DNA of 64,000 nucleotides. Source: VAZQ01 sp036557705 (GTDB taxonomy: Bacteria > Pseudomonadota > Alphaproteobacteria > Rhizobiales > Xanthobacteraceae). Below, in pieces: positions 17,003 through 24,289 of this stretch. The stretch covers positions 1 through 64,000 of the forward strand of contig DATBHB010000066.1 of the NCBI GenBank assembly GCA_036557705.1, written 5' to 3'. The first letter of the stretch is position 1. Each line of letters starts with the position of its first letter. The notes below the pieces were generated by a model. That model made no database searches. It had not been told where the DNA came from and saw nothing but the letters and a program-made list of their open reading frames with translations. The position numbers and the translations under genes were made by a program.

Positions 17003-17436
17003 TTCCAGCCATAGCTCCGCCGGCCGTTGGTTTTGTGGCGCCGGCTGCGCCGTCTGCTTCGTTTGTTTCCCCTCTTCTTTTAGACTTTTGGGCGAGCGAG
17101 GGGGAGTGGAGCACCGAGAAACCCAGGTGCTGGTGAGGCACCTTGCGTGCTGGTGAGGCACGCGAAGACGCTTGCGAGGCGTCTTGACGTCCCTTGCGAT
17201 CGGGACGCCTCGCCTCTCGGCGCTCCACCGCGGCACTTATCGCTGCCCCCTCCTCCGCAAGCGGAGGAGGATTTTTAGAAGGGGCGAACGCCCACGGGGC
17301 TGGTGACAAGCCAGAGCCGCAGGGAGCCGCTCCCGGCTCCGCCCAACGGGACTGTCTCCGGAAGACGCCCTCGATCGAGCCGGGATCGCTGTGAATATTA
17401 TCCTCCTTAGGAATGTTGTCAAGAGGGACGATGAAA
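17003..17436. repeat. Hairpin-rich repeat region upstream of the OCD-like gene
   Basis: No gene is evident. The region has two copies of GTGCTGGTGAGGCAC (about 17127 and 17147), then small stems AAGACGC-TTGCGA-GGCGTCTT and CGTCCC-TTGCGAT-CGGGACG. A GC hairpin, CCTCCTCCGC at 17249-17258 with its complement at 17261-17270, is followed by ATTTTT. Its antisense frame would read AQKSKRRGE, a string I recall from many spurious ORFs in Bradyrhizobium-like genomes, so this is probably another dispersed element. Confidence 0.6.
17249..17276 (+). terminator. Terminator-like hairpin inside the repeat region
   Basis: CCTCCTCCGC-AA-GCGGAGGAGG followed by ATTTTT reads as an intrinsic terminator on the plus strand, yet no plus-strand gene ends nearby. 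It is probably part of the dispersed element. Confidence 0.55.
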
Positions 17437-17888
17437 TTATTTCGGAACCCCGCCGGTTACGGCGGACTTCACCCCGGCCCGATGTCCGGGTTCTGGCGCC
17501 GCTTCTGCCTCGGCGCGCCATTCCTCAAGCACGGGATTGTCGTTCTTCAGGGCCGACAGCCGATGAAGATATTGCAGCATGCTGTCCCGATCGCCGCGTT
17601 GCTTTGCAATGTTGTATGCAGAAAGGGGAGCAGGCCCGGATGATCCCGCCACCGCGCCAGCGCATGTTCCAAGGACAGCCAATGCCTTGGAGAGACCGCG
17701 AGCGAGGCGCCGCCGACCTTCGCCAGACGGTAGCCTCCGACGCCGATCTCCAGAAGCCGGATAGGCTTATCACGCAAGGGAGCGAATAGCGCGTGGTAGA
17801 CGGGGGCATAGAAGTGCACCCCCCATTTGTCGGTACCGTGCTTGATTGCGAGCCGCGTGAGCGGGTCTATTTCGTCGGATGTGGGCAT
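17437..17888 (-). pseudogene. Decayed methyltransferase-like gene remnant
   Basis: The N-terminal frame (17888 downwards) reads LTRLAIKHGTDKWGVHFYAP and then RLLEIGVGGY. This is the start of a class I SAM-dependent methyltransferase of the cephalosporin-hydroxylase-like group. After GGASL the similarity stops. A second frame (17437-17682) continues with unrelated-looking AYNIAKQRGDRDSM and LHRLSALKNDNPVLEEWRAE. I read this as a truncated, frameshifted remnant. A short functional protein is less likely. Confidence 0.55.
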
Positions 17889-17969
17889 TGCAATTTATAG
17901 CACCGCGATGCCCGCCTGCAATGACCGATGGCGGCGTGGCGACTGCTCGCGTTGTTCCCGCTGTGTAGT

Positions 17970-18062
17970 CCGTTGCTGAGGCGCGAGTATGCAGCCGCCA
18001 AAAGCGCGTTCACGCGCGTCTTTGACGCGCTACGGCTGCATGCAAGCCTCGGACGATGCCGG
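17970..18062. repeat. Palindromic repeat, family E copy 1
   Basis: GAGGCGCGAGTATGCAGCCG on the left pairs with CGGCTGCATGCAAGCCTC on the right, with a nested GCGCGTT-CACGCGC hairpin in the middle. A shorter copy lies at 48443-48506. Confidence 0.75.
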
Positions 18063-18083
18063 CGGTCGTCCCGGTTTTTGAGC

Positions 18084-18278
18084 TCAGTCGTCCGATCTGA
18101 TCAGAAGGCTTTCTTCTACGACCCGCTCACACTCTTCGAGCGGGCTTTTGATCCGATACATGCGATCCCCGTCTCGGTCCGGCATTGCAGCGATGATCTT
18201 GTAATTGCCGGGAGCCGCGTAACGAAGAAACCTGTCCGGAATGCACGTCACTGTCTCACCAATGTCGAACTGGCGCAT
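18084..18278 (-). CDS. Small conserved hypothetical protein
   Basis: A 64-residue cytosolic protein starting MRQFDIGETVTCIPDRFLRY. The ATG at 18278 follows GGGGGAGGGAT, a very strong ribosome binding site. I recall near-identical short proteins (IGETVTCIPDRFLRYAAPG, RDGDRMYRIKSPLEE) in other Bradyrhizobium-like genomes, which argues for a real gene. Function unknown. Confidence 0.75.
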   Translation of the reverse strand: MRQFDIGETVTCIPDRFLRYAAPGNYKIIAAMPDRDGDRMYRIKSPLEECERVVEESLLIRSDD

Positions 18279-18650
18279 CGATCCCTCCCCCGAAGTTCAT
18301 GACGCATGGCATCATGCCCTTTTCATTGATGCGGAGCCTCAACGAAGACTGCGACCAAAGAAAGGTAAAAACAGACCATTTTTGGTATTTTGTTGCCATT
18401 GGAGGGTTCCCGTTGAGTGCGGAAAAGGCGCTTCGCGGTCTCTGAGTAATGCGCAATCGCTGGTGCGCCTTTGTCCACGCGGTCGCTAATCGCGAAAGCC
18501 GACCGCGTGGGCAAAATCGCCCGCCTCGCCATTACCTGGCTTGTAAAGCCCTGCCGCGCGATTTTGCCCACCCTACAAGTTCCGGGTCCGATCCGCACGC
18601 TTGACCTGCGCCGGCTGCCCCGCTTAGCTCATCGCAACGGGAGAACACCC
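18279..18650. other. Intergenic region with family A repeat
   Basis: These 372 bases contain the promoter of the small protein at 18278, an AT-rich stretch around 18350-18400 that may drive the receptor at 18651, and a family A repeat at 18415-18576. No gene seen. Confidence 0.6.
18415..18576. repeat. Modular palindrome, family A copy 3 (left arm decayed)
   Basis: The left arm is degraded (GTGCGGAAAAGGCGC) but its partner GCGCCTTTGTCCAC is recognisable. The right hairpin, GTGGGCAAAATCGC with GCGATTTTGCCCAC and the terminal CCCTAC, is intact. Confidence 0.85.
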
Positions 18651-19700
18651 ATGACGCGGACAACGCTTTTGCGAAACAGGCTTTTGCTCGGGCTCGCGGC
18701 CGTGTTCGCGGCGACCGCCGCCGGGGCACAGAGCGTCGAGCAATTCTACAGAGGCCGCACAATCAATTTCATGGTGGCGAGCGCGCCGGGCGGCATCAAC
18801 GACCTGATGGCGCGGCTCATCTCGCGGCATCTCGGCGCGCACATTCCCGGCAAGCCGACGCTCGTGGTCCAGAACATGGGAACCGCCGGCCTTGCGCTCG
18901 CCAACCGGCTCTACGGCAACGCCGATCGCGACGGCACCACGATTGCGATCATCGAGCGCGGGACGCCGCAGCTTGCCGTCCAGGGCGATCCCAATGCCCG
19001 ATTCGATCCCCTGAAAATGGGCTGGCTCGGCAGCGTCTCGTCATACGCACACGACGCCTACGTGTTCTGGGTCAATTCGGGATTCCATGCGAAGACGGTC
19101 GCTGATCTGCGGCAGCCGGGCAGTCCGGTGGCGCGCATCGGAACGACCGGCGCAGGGGCCACCAATCTCGTGTTCACCCAGATTTCGAAGGATGTTCTCG
19201 GACTGAACATCCAGAATGTCCGCGGCTATCGCGGGGCAGCCGAGGTGTTCCTCGCCCAGCAGCGGGGCGAAGTGGACGGTCAAGTCGTCGGCCTTTCGGC
19301 CATCAAGGTCGGACAGGCGTCGCTCTATCAGGCTGGCGCGTTCCGGGGGCTCATTCAATTCGCGCGCACGGCCCGGCTGCCGGAACTGGCGAATGTGCCA
19401 ACGGGGCGCGAGCTGACGAAGGACCCCAAGGCGCTCGCGCTCATCGCCTTTGCCGAAACGCCGTTCTTCATGGCCTTGCCGCTGGTGACGCCGCCCGAAA
19501 TCCCGACCGATCGCCTCAAGGCCCTCCAGACGGCCTTCACGGCGATGACCAGCGATGCCGCCTTCGTCGACGAGATCGGCAAGATGGGCCAGGACTTGAG
19601 CCCGATCGATGGCGATGCGGTGCGGGCGTTGATCGCCAGGATGGGCGAGACCCCGAAGGACGTGATCGCGCGCTTCAACGAGATCGTCACGTCGAAATAG
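18651..19700 (+). CDS. Bug-type (TTT) periplasmic solute receptor, paralogue 3
   Basis: A 349-residue receptor. The signal segment is LLLGLAAVFAATAAGAQ; the mature start is SVEQFYRGRTINFMVASAPGG. ISRHLGAHIPGKP and VVQNMGTAGLALANRLYG follow. The usual APKDG is replaced by ADRDG. GGGAG before the ATG at 18651 fixes the start. It stands convergent with SURF1, with a family A repeat between the two stops. No membrane component of a TTT transporter is near. Confidence 0.88.
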   Translation: MTRTTLLRNRLLLGLAAVFAATAAGAQSVEQFYRGRTINFMVASAPGGINDLMARLISRHLGAHIPGKPTLVVQNMGTAGLALANRLYGNADRDGTTIAIIERGTPQLAVQGDPNARFDPLKMGWLGSVSSYAHDAYVFWVNSGFHAKTVADLRQPGSPVARIGTTGAGATNLVFTQISKDVLGLNIQNVRGYRGAAEVFLAQQRGEVDGQVVGLSAIKVGQASLYQAGAFRGLIQFARTARLPELANVPTGRELTKDPKALALIAFAETPFFMALPLVTPPEIPTDRLKALQTAFTAMTSDAAFVDEIGKMGQDLSPIDGDAVRALIARMGETPKDVIARFNEIVTSK

Positions 19701-19731
19701 GAGTGCGCGCGGTTGCGCGCGCTCGCGCGCT

Positions 19732-19895
19732 GTAGGGTGTGCAAAGGCGCGTATCGAAGATTTTGCTGACGCGCACAGCCTTGGCGGCGCGCCTTTGCGC
19801 ACGCGGACCACCTTCGAGGCCGGACAGCGTGGGCAAAATCGCTCAGGCACGTCGCCCAAATCGCGGCGCATGCCAAGCGATTTTGCCCACCCTAC
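19732..19895. repeat. Modular palindrome, family A copy 4
   Basis: The first hairpin pairs GTGTGCAAAGGCGCG with CGCGCCTTTGCGCAC. Both arms depart from the family consensus at the same position, keeping a T-G pair. The second pairs GTGGGCAAAATCGC with GCGATTTTGCCCAC. Its end gives the TAG stop of SURF1 (19892-19894). Confidence 0.92.
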
Positions 19896-20641
19896 GAGCG
19901 CTTCCTGCTCGTTGCCCAAAACCCGAACGAGATCGCGAGCACTGCCGCGAGGCCGTACCAGGTGATGGCATATTGCAGATGCTCGTTGCGCAGATTGACC
20001 GTCAGCCGCCCCGCCTGCGGCACGGGGCCGGCACTCGATGGGGTTTCCAACTCGACGAAGAACGGCGCCACCTTGCCCCAGCCCTTGGCCTCTGCCATCG
20101 CGCGCTGATCGCGCACGAACCAGAGATTATGAGCGGGATCGTCATTGGGAGCGAAGGAGCCGCGCGCCTCCGGCCAGCGCATCGCGCCGACCAGAGCAAT
20201 GGGGCCGGCAAGCGGACTGCGCGCAGCAGGGTCCTGCAAATCTTGCGGGATGAAGCCGCGATTGAGCACGACGATGGTGCCGTCGGAAAGCTTTGCGGGG
20301 GTGAATACCCAGTAGCCGGGCCCGGACACATCGGTGCGGAACGCCGAACCCGGCGTATAGACGAGCGCGTCCGCATCCGGCTCGATCGTGGCAGCGAACT
20401 TCACACGGTGGAACTCGTCGCGTTCGGGCGCGAGCGTCGACCATTCCGAGGGCGGCGGGATGGGCCGCGGATCGGCCGAGACGCGCTGCTCAAGCGCATC
20501 AATCAAGCCTTCCTTCCAGGCCTTGCGTTCGACCTGCCAGGTGCCGAGCCCGATGAGCGCAGCGAACGCCGCGACTGCGACGAGGCTCGGGAGGAGGAGC
20601 CCGGCGCGCCGGCGCGGCGCCGTAATGACAGTTGTGCTCAA
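19892..20641 (-). CDS. SURF1 family cytochrome oxidase assembly protein
   Basis: A 249-residue protein with the SURF1 layout. There is an N-terminal membrane helix (LLLPSLVAVAAFAALIGLGTWQVERKAWK) and a periplasmic domain with GPGYWVFTP and VLNRGFIPQ. A second helix near the end (YAITWYGLAAVLAISFGFW) contains the NEHLQYAITWYGLA signature. It helps heme a delivery to CoxA. No ATG is in range; TTG at 20641 overlaps the DUF983 stop (TTGA), implying coupling. The TAG stop lies in a family A repeat. In relatives ispH and thrB usually follow; here a Bug receptor does. Confidence 0.9.
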   Translation of the reverse strand: MSTTVITAPRRRAGLLLPSLVAVAAFAALIGLGTWQVERKAWKEGLIDALEQRVSADPRPIPPPSEWSTLAPERDEFHRVKFAATIEPDADALVYTPGSAFRTDVSGPGYWVFTPAKLSDGTIVVLNRGFIPQDLQDPAARSPLAGPIALVGAMRWPEARGSFAPNDDPAHNLWFVRDQRAMAEAKGWGKVAPFFVELETPSSAGPVPQAGRLTVNLRNEHLQYAITWYGLAAVLAISFGFWATSRKRS

Positions 20642-21030
20642 GGCGCGTCGCCGCCCGCGAGGCGGCCTTCGGCAGCGCTGTGATGGTATTGCAACGCGAT
20701 CAATATCCCTTTGATCGGCCGCAACGGCAGCAGCGTAGTGATGACGATCAGCGGCAGCCACAGTGCCGCATGCACCCAGAATGGGGGACTATAAAGGACC
20801 TCAACCGCCAGCGCTGCAAATACGACGATGAACCCGGAGATGAACATCGCAAAGAAGGCGGGCCCGTCGGCCGAATCGGCGAAGGAATAATCGAGTCCAC
20901 ACTGTTCGCACCGCGGCGCCAGTGAAAGGAAGCCTTGGAACAGCCGGCCGTGGCCGCAGCGAGGGCATCGCCCGCGAATACCGCGTATCAGCGGAACTTG
21001 CCAAGGCGTTTCGTCGGTCTCATCCGGCAT
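20638..21030 (-). CDS. DUF983 membrane protein of the cox cluster
   Basis: A 130-residue protein. An N-terminal zinc-ribbon-like part (RCPRCGHGRLFQGFLSLAPRCEQCG) is followed by two membrane helices (FFAMFISGFIVVFAALAVEV and HAALWLPLIVITTLLPL). This is the DUF983 architecture that accompanies coxC and SURF1 in alphaproteobacteria. Its role in oxidase biogenesis is unproven. The start at 21030 is tentative; the frame is open to 21069. Confidence 0.88.
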   Translation of the reverse strand: MPDETDETPWQVPLIRGIRGRCPRCGHGRLFQGFLSLAPRCEQCGLDYSFADSADGPAFFAMFISGFIVVFAALAVEVLYSPPFWVHAALWLPLIVITTLLPLRPIKGILIALQYHHSAAEGRLAGGDAP

Positions 21031-21136
21031 GGTGCAGCCTGCGCGCAGGGCTCGACGGCCGAGCTTCATCTATGATGCGGCGGCGCTGAAGAAAGGCCCA
21101 AGTCACACCAAAGTCAGGTGAAAGCCGTCATTCTTC

Positions 21137-21264
21137 GTAGCCCGCATGTGCGTCACCTTCGCTACGCTTGCGATCTCGACGGGCTTCTGCCGCGCCGCGA
21201 AATGCGAGTCCCGCATCTCGCTCCAGGTCGCGCCGAGGCGCGCCCCAGAGCTCATGCGGGCTGC
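21137..21264. repeat. Palindromic repeat, family C copy 1
   Basis: GTAGCCCGCATG at the left end and CATGCGGGCTGC at the right are inverted. It fills most of the gap between coxC and the DUF983 gene. A related copy is at 27968-28041. Confidence 0.7.
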
Positions 21265-21274
21265 AATCCACCCC

Positions 21275-22162
21275 TCAATGTCCTGCGGCGGCGGCGACGG
21301 CTTCGCCGCCGGAGCCCCAAACGTAAATGCAGGAAAACAGGAACAGCCACACGACGTCGACGAAGTGCCAGTACCAGGCAGCAAATTCGAATCCGAGGTG
21401 CTGCTTGGGAGTGAAATGACCGAGAAAAGCGCGGATCAGACAGACCGTGAGGAAGATCGTTCCGATAATGACATGGAAGCCGTGAAAGCCAGTGGCCATG
21501 AAGAAGGTCGCACCGTAGATGTTGGCGCTGAAATGGAATCCGGCGTGGCTGTATTCATAAGCCTGGACGGCGGTGAACGAGAGGCCGAGCGCAATGGTGA
21601 GGATGAGACCCCATTTGAGCCCCTGTCGGTCGTTCTCCAACAGCGCATGGTGAGCCCAGGTCACCGTGGTGCCCGAGGTGAGCAGGATCAGCGTGTTCAA
21701 CAGCGGCAGGTGCCAGGGATCGAAGGTTGCGATTCCCTTCGGAGGCCACGTTCCCCCGAGCACGTCGAAGCGCTGGACGTTGCCGATCAGGGCGCCCATC
21801 TGATGTTGCACATCCGCGGGAAACAGCGCGGTATTGAAATAGGCCCAGAACCAGGCGACGAAGAACATCACCTCGGAGGCGATGAACAGAATCATTCCGT
21901 AGCGGTGGGAAATCTGAACGATCGGACTGTGATCGCCCTTGTACGTCGCTTCGATCGCGACGTCGCGCCACCATCCGAACATCGTATAGAGAATGCCGAG
22001 CGCGCCGAGCCCGAATACCAGAGGCGCCGCCGCGAACAAGTGCTTCATCCAGGCGATCGCGCCCACCGCCAGGATGAAGGTCGCGGTCGCACCGATGATC
22101 GGCCACGGGCTCGGCTCGACCAGGTGATATTGATGGTGCGGCTCGGCGTGGGCATCAGCCAT
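21275..22162 (-). CDS. coxC: Cytochrome c oxidase subunit III
   Basis: A 295-residue, seven-helix subunit of the aa3-type oxidase. Typical sequences are HHQYHLVEPSPWPI, MILFIASEVMFFVAWFW, QAYEYSHAGF, ATGFHGFHVIIGTIFL and the terminal WYWHFVDVVWLFLF. GGAGATACC precedes the ATG. It is the last oxidase subunit gene in the order coxB, coxA, ctaB, coxF, ctaG, coxC. Confidence 0.97.
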   Translation of the reverse strand: MADAHAEPHHQYHLVEPSPWPIIGATATFILAVGAIAWMKHLFAAAPLVFGLGALGILYTMFGWWRDVAIEATYKGDHSPIVQISHRYGMILFIASEVMFFVAWFWAYFNTALFPADVQHQMGALIGNVQRFDVLGGTWPPKGIATFDPWHLPLLNTLILLTSGTTVTWAHHALLENDRQGLKWGLILTIALGLSFTAVQAYEYSHAGFHFSANIYGATFFMATGFHGFHVIIGTIFLTVCLIRAFLGHFTPKQHLGFEFAAWYWHFVDVVWLFLFSCIYVWGSGGEAVAAAAGH

Positions 22163-22215
22163 CGTGGGTATCTCCGTTTTCGATTAGCGCCGCGGCGGCG
22201 CAGCTTTCCTCTGAT

Positions 22216-22830
22216 TCAGCTTCGGCCGGGCAGCCCGGACGCTTTGCGCTCGACGCGCGGCGGTTCCGGCTGGCGCACGGGATACATGGTGTATGACAAT
22301 GTGATGGTGGAGAGATCGTCCTGCTCGGAGTCCTTCGCCAGCGCCGGATCGACAAAGAAAACAACCGGCATGGAGCGCTTCTCTCCTGGAGCGAGGCGTT
22401 GCTGGGTGAAGCAGAAGCAGTTGATCTTGGTGAAATAGGCACCGACGGTAGGCGGGGAGACGTTATAGGCGGCCTGCCCCACAGTCTCGCGCGCGGACTC
22501 ATTGACGGCGAGGTAGTTGACAGTGAGAACGTCGCCGATCCTGCCCACCACGGACGTTTGTTCAGGTTCGAATCGCCACGGCAAGCCGCCGCTCACGTTG
22601 GCGTCGAAACGGATCTCGATGCGACGGTCGAGCACGTGAGCCGGCGCCACATTCGCCACCTGCGGAGTGCCTCCGAACCCGGTGGTACGACAGAACCAGC
22701 TGTAGAGCGGCACCGCCGCATAGGCCATCCCGACCATGACGGCAACGAACGCGCCACAGCCCGCCGCGATCGCAAAATCGCGCCGGCGTTGCCGCGAGAG
22801 CGAAACCTTGGGTGTCGTCGGGTCGTTCAT
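22216..22830 (-). CDS. ctaG: Cytochrome c oxidase assembly protein CtaG/Cox11
   Basis: A 204-residue copper chaperone that builds the CuB site of CoxA. One N-terminal membrane helix (AIAAGCGAFVAVMVGMAYAAV) is followed by PLYSWFCRTTGFGGT. The periplasmic beta domain holds the copper motif KINCFCFTQQRLAPGE. GGAG precedes the ATG at 22830. Confidence 0.96.
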   Translation of the reverse strand: MNDPTTPKVSLSRQRRRDFAIAAGCGAFVAVMVGMAYAAVPLYSWFCRTTGFGGTPQVANVAPAHVLDRRIEIRFDANVSGGLPWRFEPEQTSVVGRIGDVLTVNYLAVNESARETVGQAAYNVSPPTVGAYFTKINCFCFTQQRLAPGEKRSMPVVFFVDPALAKDSEQDDLSTITLSYTMYPVRQPEPPRVERKASGLPGRS

Positions 22831-23144
22831 GATCTCCGGCTCATGTACATCCGCATGCGGCTAGAACCACGCGGCGAGCATGACGATACGCGTGCCGCGA
22901 GCGCGACCTCTCCCCTCCGGGGAGAGGTCGCCCGCGCCTTGGCGCGGGCGGGTGAGGGGGTTCGGATCAGTCGTGAGGCCCGAACCCCCTCACCCCAACC
23001 CTCTCCCACCGCAAGTCGGGCTTGCCCGACTTGCGCATGCAAAATGCCCAGCGCGGGACAAGCCCGCGCTGGGTGGGGAGAGGGAGCCCACCGAGTTTGC
23101 GGCACTACTGTGCATCCCTCGCAACCACGTGACATCTCTTATTC
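22831..23144. other. Intergenic region with repeat, ctaG-coxF
   Basis: This 314-base gap inside the cox cluster contains the family F repeat (22902-23087) and no gene. The insertion separates two halves of what is normally a tight operon. Confidence 0.7.
22902..23087. repeat. Composite inverted repeat, family F
   Basis: A chain of hairpins: CCTCTCCCCTCC-GGGGAGAGG, GCCCGCGCC-TTGG-CGCGGGC, and long arms GGTGAGGGGGTTCGG with CCGAACCCCCTCACC. AAGTCGGGCTTGCCCGACTT and CAGCGCGGGA-CAAGCCCGCGCTG follow, then GGGGAGAGGGAG. This CTCTCCC/CTCACCC type is widespread in proteobacterial intergenic DNA. Confidence 0.88.
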
Positions 23145-23303
23145 TCACAATGGGCGGTTGAGCACGCCGGGGCCCTTAATCAGCGTGACGACATAGAACA
23201 GGATCACCAGCGCCCCGAGGATGAGGGCAAGCGCGATCGAGCGCGCGCGGCGGCTTTTGCGCTGCGCCTCGGTCAGCACGATCTTCTCCGGCTTTTCGGC
23301 CAT
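23145..23303 (-). CDS. CoxF-like small membrane protein of the cox cluster
   Basis: A 52-residue protein read directly from the sequence: MAEKPEKIVLTEAQRKSRRA, then one membrane helix (SIALALILGALVILFYVVTL) and the tail IKGPGVLNRPL. Position between ctaB and ctaG, size and layout fit the small CoxF protein of rhizobial aa3 oxidase operons. It starts 15 bases after the ctaB stop, with a weak GGTGAT site. Too short for many gene finders. Confidence 0.82.
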   Translation of the reverse strand: MAEKPEKIVLTEAQRKSRRARSIALALILGALVILFYVVTLIKGPGVLNRPL

Positions 23304-23317
23304 ATCAATCACCGGTT

Positions 23318-24277
23318 TCATGCCGCACGGCCGATGAGGCTGGCCACGCGGTCATCGACCAGTAAGGCGGCAAACAGGATGACAAGGTAGAGAATGGAAA
23401 AACCGAATATCCGTCCTGCGATCCGCGCGGCTCCTGCACGCTCCTGAACCACCCATAGGCGCCAGGCCAACGCTGCCATTGCGCCACCAGCGGCGAGCGC
23501 GATGATGCCGTAGAGCAGGCCGGCATAGCCCATCAACCATGGCGCCGCGCCAACCGGAATGAGCAGGCCCGAGTAAAGCAGGATTTGCCGGCGGGTCTCC
23601 TGCACGCCGGAAACCACCGGCAGCATCGGCACGCGCGCGCGCGCATAATCCTCCGCGCGCAGAAGCGACAACGCCCAGAAATGCGGCGGGGTCCAGAAGA
23701 AGATCATCAGAAACAGCAGGATCGATTCGATCCCGACGGTGCCGGTCGCCGCCGCCCAGCCGATTATCGGCGGGAACGCGCCGGCGGCGCCGCCGATCAC
23801 GATGTTCTGTGGAGTCCGGCGCTTGAGCCAGATCGTGTAGATCACGACGTAGAAAAAGATCGTGAACGCGAGCAGTGCCGCGGCGACCAAGTTTATCAAG
23901 AGCCCGAGCACGACGACCGAGCCGACCGCGAGAGTGATTCCGAACCCGGCCGCCTCGCCCGGTGCAATGCGGCCGCGCGGAATGGGACGCCCGGCGGTGC
24001 GGGTCATCACAGCATCGATGTCGGCGTCATACCACATGTTGAGCGCGCCGGCGGCGCCGGCGCCGGCGGCGATGCACAGGATCGCCGTAAAGGCCAGTAC
24101 CGGATGCATGTGGACGGGCGCGAGCGCAAGTCCGACCGCAGCCGTGAACACGACCAGCGCCATCACCCGCGGCTTCATCAGCGCGAAGTAGTCGCCGACG
24201 CCGGCCTCGCTTACGCAGGGAGCCGAGGGGAGCCGAGCGATATCAGCGCGGCGGTCGTTTGCGGTTAGGTGGGTCAC
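23318..24277 (-). CDS. ctaB: Protoheme IX farnesyltransferase (heme O synthase)
   Basis: A 319-residue membrane prenyltransferase that converts heme B to heme O for the oxidase. The Asp-rich site NMWYDADIDAVMTRTAGRPIPRG is diagnostic, with TPPHFWALSL and the second acidic site near RAEDYARARVPMLP. About nine hydrophobic segments are visible. It begins with GTG 12 bases after the coxA stop, without a clear ribosome binding site, so translational coupling is likely. Confidence 0.96.
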   Translation of the reverse strand: MTHLTANDRRADIARLPSAPCVSEAGVGDYFALMKPRVMALVVFTAAVGLALAPVHMHPVLAFTAILCIAAGAGAAGALNMWYDADIDAVMTRTAGRPIPRGRIAPGEAAGFGITLAVGSVVVLGLLINLVAAALLAFTIFFYVVIYTIWLKRRTPQNIVIGGAAGAFPPIIGWAAATGTVGIESILLFLMIFFWTPPHFWALSLLRAEDYARARVPMLPVVSGVQETRRQILLYSGLLIPVGAAPWLMGYAGLLYGIIALAAGGAMAALAWRLWVVQERAGAARIAGRIFGFSILYLVILFAALLVDDRVASLIGRAA

Positions 24278-24289
24278 GATCGGCCAAAC

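Noticed and set aside
22902..23087. Possible CRISPR array
   Set aside because: The units are inverted, not direct, repeats; there are no equal spacers and no cas genes.
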